The notes under the pieces: generated by a model
The model's input: only the letters and a program-made list of their open reading frames with translations
The model's database searches: none
What the model was told of the DNA's origin: nothing
Part shown: positions 33,120-40,242 of the stretch, piece by piece
How positions within the stretch are numbered: position 1 is the stretch's first letter
How the letters are laid out: every line of letters begins with the position of its first letter
From: Candidatus Limihabitans stercoravium
GTDB lineage: Bacteria; Bacillota; Clostridia; Christensenellales; CAG-314
Direction: 5' to 3'
Assembly: GCA_018715495.1 (NCBI GenBank)
Contig: DVLO01000016.1
Span: 1 to 40,242, forward strand
DNA length: 40,242 nucleotides
Translations under genes and position numbers: made by a program

Positions 33120-33947
33120 TTACTTTACCACTTGTACTGCGTCGCCGTATTTGTCTGCAATGAACTGGGCAACTTCTTCACCTGTCAGCACTTCTTTCAA
33201 TGCCTTGGCAATGTCACTGTCAAGATTTTCGGGACGCACGGCAATGATATTTGCGTACTGACTTGTCACCGAACTGTCTTCCGTTGCAAGAGCCTCTTTC
33301 AGTCCAGCAAGAAGTGCGTAGTTACCGGGAATTACAGCAAGATCGACGTCAGCAAGAGATGATCCCAACAGGCTGGCATTGATTTCACGGTACTGATGAC
33401 CCTGCCAGTCACAGTCCTCTGCAGTAATTATTTCTTTGTCGTTGGTAACAGTGATGACGCCAAGACTTTCAAGCAAACGCAATGCGCGTGATTGGTTGGT
33501 CGCATCATTGGTCAGAGAAATGACAAGGCTGTCTTTTTCAAGAATTTCTTGAAGTGTTGTTCCCGTTGCCTTACCGCCCTTGTAAATGCCAAGTGGCTCA
33601 ACGTGGACACTGCACACGCCGACAAGTCTGTCGCTTTCCGCAACTGACTGATTGTATTCTTCAAGATAAATTCCGTGCTGGAAGTAATTGGCAAATGTAT
33701 CGCCTGCAGCGGTTGCAGGATTAAGTAAAGAATACTCATCGACACGCTGAACTTCAATCCTGATGTTGTAATCTTCCAAGAGAATATCTTTAGCAAATTC
33801 TAAAATTTCGGCATGAGGCACAGAGGTTGCACCGATGTAAACTGTACCGTCTTTACCTATTCCGTTTTCAATCGGGTTACAAGCTACTGCTGTCGAACAC
33901 ACCAACAGCAAACACAAAACTACTGCAATTACTGAAATTTTCTTCAT
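33120..33947 (-). CDS. metQ: Methionine ABC transporter substrate-binding lipoprotein MetQ
   Basis: 275-residue NlpA/MetQ-type binding lipoprotein. The signal peptide MKKISVIAVVLCLLLVCS ends at a lipobox-like TAVAC, with Cys about residue 23 as lipid anchor. The mature part has the family pattern VYIGATSVPHAEILEF, EVQRVDEYSLLNPATAAGDTFANYFQH and VHVEPLGIYKGG. It captures methionine (or related amino acids) outside the cell. The start is placed at 33947, preceded by AGGAG; the longer frame has no such site. 16 nt after metI, last in the operon. Confidence 0.93.
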   Translation of the reverse strand: MKKISVIAVVLCLLLVCSTAVACNPIENGIGKDGTVYIGATSVPHAEILEFAKDILLEDYNIRIEVQRVDEYSLLNPATAAGDTFANYFQHGIYLEEYNQSVAESDRLVGVCSVHVEPLGIYKGGKATGTTLQEILEKDSLVISLTNDATNQSRALRLLESLGVITVTNDKEIITAEDCDWQGHQYREINASLLGSSLADVDLAVIPGNYALLAGLKEALATEDSSVTSQYANIIAVRPENLDSDIAKALKEVLTGEEVAQFIADKYGDAVQVVK

Positions 33948-33963
33948 GATTCTTCTCCTTATC

Positions 33964-34631
33964 TCAAATATTCTTTTTATCAATTACTTTTACCAAAAGA
34001 TTGAACAACAACTGTGCAAGTTGAACAATGACTATCAGCACCACCACGCACAGCAAAATCATGGTAAAGTCGTAGTTTATGAAACCGTCCTGGTAGGCAA
34101 GATTTCCAAGACCTCCACCCCCTACCGTTCCTGCCATTGCAGAGTAGCCTACAAGGTTGATAAACGTCAGACAGATTCCACGTATCAGACCGGGCAAACC
34201 TTCGGGGACAAGCACCTTTGTTACAATCTGCCTCCAGTTAGCGCCCATGGATCTTGAGGCTTCAATCAACCCCCAGTCCAATTCACGCAGTGAGCTGTCT
34301 GTCACCCTTGCGGAAAACGGAATGGCTGCAATGGTCAACGGAACAATTGCCGCCGATGTACCAAGAGTTGTTCCTACAATCCAACGTGTAAAAGGAAGCA
34401 ACAATATCAACAGAATGATGAAGGGAATGCTTCGCCCTATGTTGACAATAAACTCACAAACAATGTTTACAAATCCATTGCGTTTTATACCGTTTTTTGA
34501 GGTGACGTACACAACAATTCCAATCGGAATGCCAATCAGACAAGCAACCAATGTGGCAACCACAACCATGTACAGTGTTTCGCCCGTTGCTTGTAAAATC
34601 TTACTAAAATACACATCCCATGTATATTTCA

Positions 34632-34632
<1 letters not shown>
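33964..34632 (-). CDS. metI: Methionine ABC transporter permease MetI
   Basis: 222-residue permease with about five transmembrane segments. It carries the MetI core RSIPFIILLILLLPFTRWIVGT, and the EAA loop that docks with the ATPase (IEASRSMGANWRQIVTKVLVPEGLPGLIRG). Its start and the metN stop share one base in TAATG, so the two are translationally coupled. Works as a homodimer with MetN2 and MetQ. Confidence 0.95.
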
Positions 34633-35405
<773 letters not shown>

Positions 35406-35443
35406 GTCATTTCTCCTAAAAAAATTTCCGAAAAATAAAAAAA

Positions 35444-35474
35444 AAGAATTAGTATCGGGTTGTTACTAATTCTT
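35444..35474 (-). terminator. Attenuator terminator T2 upstream of metN
   Basis: On the minus strand AAGAATTAGTA and TACTAATTCTT form a perfect 11-bp stem with a 9-nt loop, followed by nine T, one A and five T. It lies between the promoter and metN, so it must be overcome for metNIQ expression. Confidence 0.92.
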
Positions 35475-35477
35475 CGC

Positions 35478-35528
35478 AAAAAAAGCCATGGGTATGTAGT
35501 TTTCGTCAAACTGTCATTCCCATAGCCT
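35478..35528 (-). promoter_or_regulatory. Attenuator hairpin T1 overlapping the Met leader ORF
   Basis: On the minus strand AGGCTATGGG (35528-35519, inside leader codons 14-17) pairs with CCCATGGCTT (35492-35483) with two G-U pairs. An inner AGTTT/AAACT helix extends it. A run of seven T starts within the last bases of the right arm, so it can serve as pause hairpin or first terminator. Confidence 0.75.
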
Positions 35529-35567
35529 ACGCATCATCATCATGTTGTTGTTTGTAAAAATCTTCAT
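35514..35567 (-). CDS. Methionine-rich leader peptide of metNIQ
   Basis: A 17-codon ORF, MKIFTNNNMMMMRRLWE, then TGA. Codons 9-12 (35532-35543) are four consecutive ATG, preceded by three AAC (Asn). The ribosome binding site AAAGGTGA is about 7 nt upstream of the ATG, and the ORF lies fully inside the transcribed leader, 25 nt after the predicted start. The last codons form the left arm of hairpin T1. By analogy with leader peptides of amino-acid operons, it should make ribosomes stall when Met-tRNA is scarce. The ORF is seen directly; its role is inferred. Confidence 0.82.
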   Translation of the reverse strand: MKIFTNNNMMMMRRLWE

Positions 35568-35598
35568 AAAAAAGTCACCTTTTTCATCAGTTTTGACC

Positions 35599-35627
35599 AT
35601 TATACACACAATGTAGTACTTTGTAAA
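35599..35627 (-). promoter_or_regulatory. Sigma-A promoter of the metNIQ operon
   Basis: Minus-strand -35 TTTACA (35622-35627) and -10 TATAAT (35599-35604), spacing 17 nt. Predicted start near 35592, giving a leader of about 187 nt. Confidence 0.85.
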
Positions 35628-35782
35628 GCGATTTTTAATAAAAAATTTTTATAGTTTGCCGAAACAAACTGCCTTAAGAGCTGAACTCACTGATCAAAAT
35701 CACGTTTATATTTGTTGAAATGCTTTGTTCAATACACTAAAAATTTTTCTTGCACCCCACTTCCCAAGGACATACTTGCCAC

Positions 35783-35819
35783 AAAAAAAATGAGTTCGAC
35801 ATATGTTACCGAACTCATT
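35783..35819 (-). terminator. Intrinsic terminator of clpB
   Basis: AATGAGTTCG (35789-35798) pairs with CGAACTCATT (35810-35819), loop 11 nt. A run of eight T follows on the minus strand. Confidence 0.9.
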
Positions 35820-35898
35820 TTCTTGAATATTAAAATTTAAATGCCTGTGTTTGTTTAGAACACATCAAAGTCTTGAATTGACTTTGTTACTGCTGACA

Positions 35899-38475
35899 TT
35901 ACAGCACAACAAGGCTACCATCCTTAACGTCAACCGTCAAAGTTGTGTCAGGTTCAAGGTCGCTTTCAAGTATCTTACGTGCAACAATGGTTTCCACATT
36001 GTGTTGGATGAAACGCTTCAGCGGTCTTGCACCGTAGATGGGATCGTAACCGTTGTCGGCAATGAACTTGCGTGCTTCATCGGTAACAACAAGTTTGAGT
36101 TGCTTGTCTTCGATTCTGGACTGCAGCGAAGCAATGAGCAGGTCAACAATCTTGGCGATTTCGTCCTTCGACAAAGGTTTGAACAAAATGATTTCGTCCA
36201 ATCTGTTCAGGAATTCCGGACGGAATTGACGTTTCAACAGTTGATGTACTTGGTCTTCGGCGTCAGATGTCAGTTGTCCGTTTTGTTCAATGCTGTCAAG
36301 AATTATCGAAGAACCAAGGTTGCTTGTCAGGATGATGATTGTGTTCTTGAAGTCAACGGTTCTGCCCTGACTGTCAGTTACACGTCCGTCGTCAAGTATC
36401 TGCAACAACACGTTGAACACATCGGGGTGGGCTTTTTCGATTTCATCGAACAACACTACAGAATAGGGCTTGCGGCGTACTGCCTCTGTAAGCTGACCGC
36501 CTTCTTCGTAACCGACGTATCCCGGGGGCGCACCGATCAGACGAGACACGGAGTACTTTTCCATGTATTCGCTCATGTCGATACGTACGATGTTGCGTTC
36601 GTCATCGAACAGGTTTTCGGCAAGAGTTTTAGCAAGCTCCGTCTTACCAACACCGGTAGGACCAAGGAACAGGAAGCTGCCGATAGGTCTGTTGGGATCG
36701 ACAATGCCTGCACGTGAACGCAAGATGGCGTCGCACACCTTGGTTACAGCGTCGTCCTGACCGATTACACGTTGGTGCATGATGGAGGGCAATTGCAACA
36801 GCTTTTGCTTTTCGCTGGTTTCCAGTTTGGATACGGGAATACCTGTCCAACGGCTGATGATACGGGCGATTTCTTCGTCGGTAACCTTGTCACGCAGCAA
36901 ACTGTCCTTGCGGTTGTTGATACGTTGTTCCTGTTCTTCAAGTTGCTTTGTAAGTTGCGGAAGATCTCCGTACTTCAACTTGGACAGTTTAGCAAGGTCG
37001 TAGCTGTGTTCGGCGCTCTGGATTTCAAGGTTGAGTTTGTCCAGTTTTTCACGCAATGCCTGAACCTTGGCAATGTCCTGCTTTTCGTTTTCCCAACGTG
37101 CCTTCATGCCGTTGTACTGTTCTTTAAGTTGCGAAAGTTCCTTAGCGATTTCTTCCTTGTGAGCAATGGCAAGTTTGTCCGTTTCGTTTTTAAGTGCTTC
37201 CTGCTCAATTTCAAGTTGCATGATCTTACGGCTGATGTCGTCCATTTCGACGGGCATAGAATCCATTTCCGTTCTTATCATTGCGCACGCTTCGTCCACA
37301 AGGTCGATCGCCTTGTCGGGAAGGAAACGGTCGGTAATGTAACGGTCGGAAAGAACGCTTGCGCTGATCAATGCGCTGTCCTGAATCTTGACGCCGTGGA
37401 ATACTTCGTATCTGTCCTTCAATCCACGAAGAATGGAGATTGTGTCTTCAACTGTGGGCTGATTTACCAGCACGGGTTGGAAACGACGTTCCAATGCAGG
37501 GTCTTTTTCGATGTACTGACGGTATTCGTCAAGAGTTGTTGCACCGATACAGTGCAATTCACCACGGGCAAGCATGGGTTTCAACAAGTTGCCGGCATCC
37601 ATTGCACCGTCACTCTTGCCTGCGCCCACTATTGTGTGCAGTTCGTCGATGAACAGGATGATCTTGCCTTCGCTCTTCTTGACTTCTTGCAATACAGCTT
37701 TAAGTCTTTCTTCGAATTCGCCACGGAATTTCGCACCTGCGATGAGTGCGCCGATGTCCAGCGAAAACAGTTTACGATCCTTCAATGCGGTAGGAACGTC
37801 GCCACGCATGATACGTTGAGCAAGTCCTTCGGCAATTGCCGTCTTACCGACACCCGCTTCACCAATCAAAACAGGGTTGTTCTTGGTCTTACGGGACAGT
37901 ATCTGTATGCAGTTACGGATTTCGTTTTCACGACCTATTACAGGATCAAGTTTTTGCTGACGTGCAAGTTCCACAAGGTCACTGCCGTACTTCTTCAACA
38001 CATCGTAGGTCGATTCGGGGTTGTCGCTGGTAACACGAACGTTACCTCTGACATTCATCAAAGATTTTAAAAACACCTGCTTGTCAACGCCGCACTGTCT
38101 GAACAGCGTTGAAACAGTATTGTCGGGACTTTCCAACATTGCAAGGAACAAATGTTCCACCGAAACGTACTCATCCTTCATTTCCATTGCAAGTTTTTCG
38201 GCACTGTTCAGCGTTTCATTGAGTTTGTTGCCCAAATACACCTGACCGCCCGACATCTTGGGAAGTCTTGCAACTTCCTTTTGTGCAAGCTGATACAATC
38301 TGTTGTCGTCAGCACCCGAAGACTGCAAGACCGATCTTACGATAGATTGTTCATCTTCAAGCAAACCGCACAACAAATGCACCTGCTGCATTTCACTGTT
38401 ACCGTTGTCCATTGCAAGAGTTTGTGCCTGTTGCAATGCAGTAAGAGATTTTTGTGTAAGTTTTTGCATATTCAT
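35899..38475 (-). CDS. clpB: ClpB AAA+ disaggregase
   Basis: 858-residue Hsp100 chaperone that, with DnaK, extracts proteins from aggregates. N-terminal Clp repeats (about 1-145), first AAA domain with [25 protein letters not shown] and the arginine region PALERRFQ, a long coiled-coil middle domain (about 405-525), second AAA domain with [31 protein letters not shown] and [13 protein letters not shown], and the D2-small domain with [16 protein letters not shown]. The middle domain separates it from ClpC or ClpE. Start ATG has AGGTGGTGA upstream. It follows an RHH gene by 58 nt. No CIRCE or CtsR-type operator was seen directly before it. Confidence 0.97.
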   Translation of the reverse strand: MNMQKLTQKSLTALQQAQTLAMDNGNSEMQQVHLLCGLLEDEQSIVRSVLQSSGADDNRLYQLAQKEVARLPKMSGGQVYLGNKLNETLNSAEKLAMEMKDEYVSVEHLFLAMLESPDNTVSTLFRQCGVDKQVFLKSLMNVRGNVRVTSDNPESTYDVLKKYGSDLVELARQQKLDPVIGRENEIRNCIQILSRKTKNNPVLIGEAGVGKTAIAEGLAQRIMRGDVPTALKDRKLFSLDIGALIAGAKFRGEFEERLKAVLQEVKKSEGKIILFIDELHTIVGAGKSDGAMDAGNLLKPMLARGELHCIGATTLDEYRQYIEKDPALERRFQPVLVNQPTVEDTISILRGLKDRYEVFHGVKIQDSALISASVLSDRYITDRFLPDKAIDLVDEACAMIRTEMDSMPVEMDDISRKIMQLEIEQEALKNETDKLAIAHKEEIAKELSQLKEQYNGMKARWENEKQDIAKVQALREKLDKLNLEIQSAEHSYDLAKLSKLKYGDLPQLTKQLEEQEQRINNRKDSLLRDKVTDEEIARIISRWTGIPVSKLETSEKQKLLQLPSIMHQRVIGQDDAVTKVCDAILRSRAGIVDPNRPIGSFLFLGPTGVGKTELAKTLAENLFDDERNIVRIDMSEYMEKYSVSRLIGAPPGYVGYEEGGQLTEAVRRKPYSVVLFDEIEKAHPDVFNVLLQILDDGRVTDSQGRTVDFKNTIIILTSNLGSSIILDSIEQNGQLTSDAEDQVHQLLKRQFRPEFLNRLDEIILFKPLSKDEIAKIVDLLIASLQSRIEDKQLKLVVTDEARKFIADNGYDPIYGARPLKRFIQHNVETIVARKILESDLEPDTTLTVDVKDGSLVVL

Positions 38476-38533
38476 TGTAATTCACCACCTTAGGCTGTGC
38501 CTTAGAAATTGTCGTTAATTTAAAATGTACACG

Positions 38534-39166
38534 TCACACATGCACGTTGTTTTTCAGATAGTTTGCATAAATGCGCTTGATGTCATCAATGCAACCGTCA
38601 CTACAATTGCCTGCGAAAAACGCCGACAACAACTCATCCAACATGTTGATGTAGTTGGTGATGGCTTCCGCCACTTCCGTGTAGGTCATGTCACCTGGTT
38701 TCTCAAGCAACCTTACAAACCTGCCGTTGTCCACGTTGCTGCTGCGTTTCCCGACGTTGTACAATTCCAGCTGTTGAAACAATGTGTAAAAGTTTTCAAT
38801 ATTGTACAGTAGCTGACTGTTCTGACTGCGCAATGAAACACGCAGTCTGCCGATGTACTTGTCATCGTCAATCAGCTCAACATTGTACCTTACCGTGGGT
38901 TTGTATCTGCAAGGCAATGCGCTCAACACACATGCCATACTCGCAGACGGCATGTTGGAAAACCTCATTGAACTGTGCGGATCAATCAACTGTTGAACAC
39001 AGTTGAATATATCCTGCATACGTTGTTCCGGGATATCGCAAGAAAAGTACTCACCTAAAATACGATTGACCATATTCGACCGTGAAATACCTTGCTTGAT
39101 TGCAAGATTGTCTATCTGCTCCACTACATCATCGTTGAGCAACAAGCTGTAAATCTTTTTAGCCAT
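38534..39166 (-). CDS. Ribbon-helix-helix protein upstream of clpB
   Basis: 210-residue protein. Residues 1-45 (KKIYSLLLNDDVVEQIDNLA, SRSNMVNRILGEYF) have the ribbon-helix-helix DNA-binding pattern: a short beta strand, helix, turn, helix with SRSNMV. The remaining 165 residues match no family I know; they look folded, alternating helix and strand, with no membrane segment. It has a very strong promoter and AAAGGAG ribosome binding site and is 58 nt from clpB with no terminator between, so co-transcription is likely. A role as regulator of clpB or of itself is plausible but unproved. Confidence 0.78.
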   Translation of the reverse strand: MAKKIYSLLLNDDVVEQIDNLAIKQGISRSNMVNRILGEYFSCDIPEQRMQDIFNCVQQLIDPHSSMRFSNMPSASMACVLSALPCRYKPTVRYNVELIDDDKYIGRLRVSLRSQNSQLLYNIENFYTLFQQLELYNVGKRSSNVDNGRFVRLLEKPGDMTYTEVAEAITNYINMLDELLSAFFAGNCSDGCIDDIKRIYANYLKNNVHV

Positions 39167-39220
39167 AACACTCCTTTAATTACAAACCACTGTTTATACA
39201 TTGTTTCTTATTGCATTGTA

Positions 39221-39248
39221 ATTATATCACATTATATTAAATTGTCAA
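39221..39248 (-). promoter_or_regulatory. Consensus promoter of the RHH-clpB genes
   Basis: Minus-strand -35 TTGACA (39243-39248) and -10 TATAAT (39221-39226), both perfect, with a 16-nt spacer and an extended TGA before the -10. The downstream leader contains two ACAATG copies (direct repeat), possible operator halves. Confidence 0.85.
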
Positions 39249-39517
39249 CGAAATTATTAACATTATTGACAAATTATTTTTAAATTTTAACACTTTTTTA
39301 TTTAAAGCCTGTACGACAATGATTTTGACACACCACAACGGTAAGTCAGAAAAATAATCAGTTACACTTGCCCCATTGCAAATGCACATGAACGCAAACC
39401 TTCACCACTTGAACAAAAACTGACATGTACTACTAATCACTTTTGTACAGCGGAACTGCCAGACGATGCCAATGCTTTTTACAAAAGAACCTGATCAATC
39501 TACACCACCAATCACTT

Positions 39518-39550
39518 TACAAAAAAACACAGACCCGAAAGTCTGTGTTT
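39518..39550 (-). terminator. Intrinsic terminator of mscS
   Basis: AAACACAGAC (39525-39534) pairs perfectly with GTCTGTGTTT (39541-39550), loop CCGAAA, with seven T following on the minus strand. Confidence 0.9.
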
Positions 39551-39565
39551 GATTGCAAATAAAAA

Positions 39566-40242
39566 TTATTCCTTAGGTGCAATGACATGTACATCCAGCT
39601 GGTTGTACGGAATTTCGATTTTTTCTTCATCGAAGCGACGTTTCACTTCTTCTAACATTGCGTAGTTTACTTCCCAGTAGTCGCTGTTGTTTACCCACAC
39701 TTTGACAACAATGTTTATGCTGCTGTCGGCATGTGCGGACACCTTGATGAGCGGCTTGGGATCTTCAAGTATCTTTTCGTTGTTACGGCAGATTTCCTGC
39801 AATACCTTTTCGGCACGTTCGAAATCTTCGTTGTAGGAAATTGCAAATGTCAAATCCAATCTGCGCAAAGGCTTTGCAGAATAGTTTACGATACTGTCGT
39901 TAGACAATGCTCCGTTGGGCAACAGCACCAATTTGTTGTCGGGTGTCACAATGTAGGTGTAGAACAAGTGAATGTCCTCTACCGTTCCGCTGTGTCCCTG
40001 CGCTTCGATGTAATCGCCTATCTTAAAAGGACGCATTGTGTATATGATAAGACCGCCTGCAAAGTTTGAAAGTGAACCTTGCACTGCAAGACCGATTGCA
40101 ACACCGATTGATGCAATGATTGAACCGATTGCAGCCGTTTCAACGCCGATGAAACCAAGGAAAACAATGAACAGTACAAACTTCAATCCCTTGCGGATAA
40201 ATCCGTAGGTTACCGTGTACACTGTCTTTTCCACGCCACGCT
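39566..40242 (-). CDS. mscS: MscS-family mechanosensitive channel, N-terminus beyond window
   Basis: C-terminal 225 or so residues of a small-conductance mechanosensitive channel, which releases solutes on osmotic downshift. Visible are the pore helix region IGSIIASIGVAIGLAVQGSLSNFAGGLIIYTMRPFKIGDYIEAQGHSGTVEDI (Ala/Gly-rich TM3 and the start of the beta domain), VLLPNGALSNDSIVNYS, and a cytoplasmic alpha-beta domain ending in QLDVHVIAPKE. The reading frame is open through position 40242, so the first transmembrane helices lie outside the window. The 3' end is complete and followed by a terminator. Confidence 0.92.
   Translation of the reverse strand, partial: RGVEKTVYTVTYGFIRKGLKFVLFIVFLGFIGVETAAIGSIIASIGVAIGLAVQGSLSNFAGGLIIYTMRPFKIGDYIEAQGHSGTVEDIHLFYTYIVTPDNKLVLLPNGALSNDSIVNYSAKPLRRLDLTFAISYNEDFERAEKVLQEICRNNEKILEDPKPLIKVSAHADSSINIVVKVWVNNSDYWEVNYAMLEEVKRRFDEEKIEIPYNQLDVHVIAPKE

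Larger units (their letters stand above)
35406..35898. other. Intergenic region with metN regulatory leader and clpB terminator
   Basis: From left to right on plus: metN ribosome binding site, terminator T2 (35444-35474), hairpin T1 (35483-35528), the leader ORF (35514-35567), the metN promoter (35599-35627), about 150 nt of AT-rich sequence without recognised content, the clpB terminator (35789-35819) and a small AAAGTC/GACTTT inverted repeat (35867-35886). Confidence 0.75.
39167..39565. other. Intergenic stretch between the RHH gene and mscS
   Basis: Contains the RHH-clpB promoter (39221-39248) at the left and the mscS terminator (39525-39550) at the right. The roughly 270 nt between them hold no gene with a ribosome binding site and nothing else I recognise. 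Confidence 0.6.

Noticed and set aside
35406-35600. SAM riboswitch or T-box upstream of metN
   Set aside because: Neither the conserved SAM-I core nor the T-box AGGGTGG-type sequence is present; the leader instead has a Met-codon ORF and terminators.
36772-38070. 432-codon open frame on the plus strand opposite clpB
   Set aside because: It is a shadow of clpB, with no ribosome binding site and no family motif; low TAA/TAG use in the antisense frame explains its length.

Overview
The window looks like chromosomal DNA of a Clostridia-like Bacillota (Firmicute). This is inferred from strong AGGAGG-type ribosome binding sites, near-consensus sigma-A promoters, a SpoIIID sporulation regulator, a PerR/rubrerythrin anaerobe-type peroxide operon, a dimeric-type glycyl-tRNA synthetase and a DtxR-type metal regulator. 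Most genes lie on the minus strand. No phage, transposon, CRISPR, rRNA or tRNA gene was seen.

Layout. 302-7140 (minus): one promoter appears to drive a patatin-like phospholipase, a membrane-anchored metallo-beta-lactamase-fold protein and then six shikimate-pathway activities in five genes: aroC, aroB, an aroA-aroE fusion, aroQ and aroK. Every step from DAHP to chorismate is encoded. 7389-8479 (minus): perR, a 37-residue rubredoxin and a reverse rubrerythrin, behind a palindromic PerR-box candidate. 8620-9387 (plus): a TtcA-like PP-loop ATPase. 9654-12356 (minus): spoIIID, a DUF2804 protein and an MFS transporter. 12357-12935: an intergenic gap with a tandem repeat whose unit changes from 13 to 12 bp. 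12936-18706: a Bax-inhibitor-1 membrane protein, glyQS, tex with a structured-looking leader, and a cyclophilin. 18853-22104 (plus): an M29 aminopeptidase and a two-component pair. 22279-26194 (minus): a six-gene operon of a DtxR-type regulator, esterase, mgsA, dtd, sdaA and a HAD phosphatase. 26318-32908 (minus): a five-gene glycerol-phosphate-type redox cassette (BON-GlpA-like, FAD oxidoreductase, DUF1667, FGGY kinase, alkyl-DHAP-synthase-like flavoprotein). 33120-35405 (minus): metNIQ methionine importer. 35899-39166 (minus): a ribbon-helix-helix protein followed by clpB. 39566-40242: the 3' part of an mscS channel gene, cut by the window edge.

The most striking signal is upstream of metNIQ. 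A near-consensus promoter is followed by a 17-codon leader ORF with a good ribosome binding site and four consecutive Met codons (MKIFTNNNMMMMRRLWE). Two hairpins followed by T-runs come next, then metN. This has the parts of ribosome-mediated methionine attenuation. No SAM riboswitch or T-box signature was seen there, although those are the usual methionine controls in Firmicutes.

Other items worth a second look are the aroA-aroE fusion inside a compact, diverged shikimate operon, a shikimate kinase lacking the last P-loop glycine, the BON-domain fusion in the G3P-dehydrogenase-like protein beside an ether-lipid-synthase-like flavoprotein, and the RHH-clpB arrangement.
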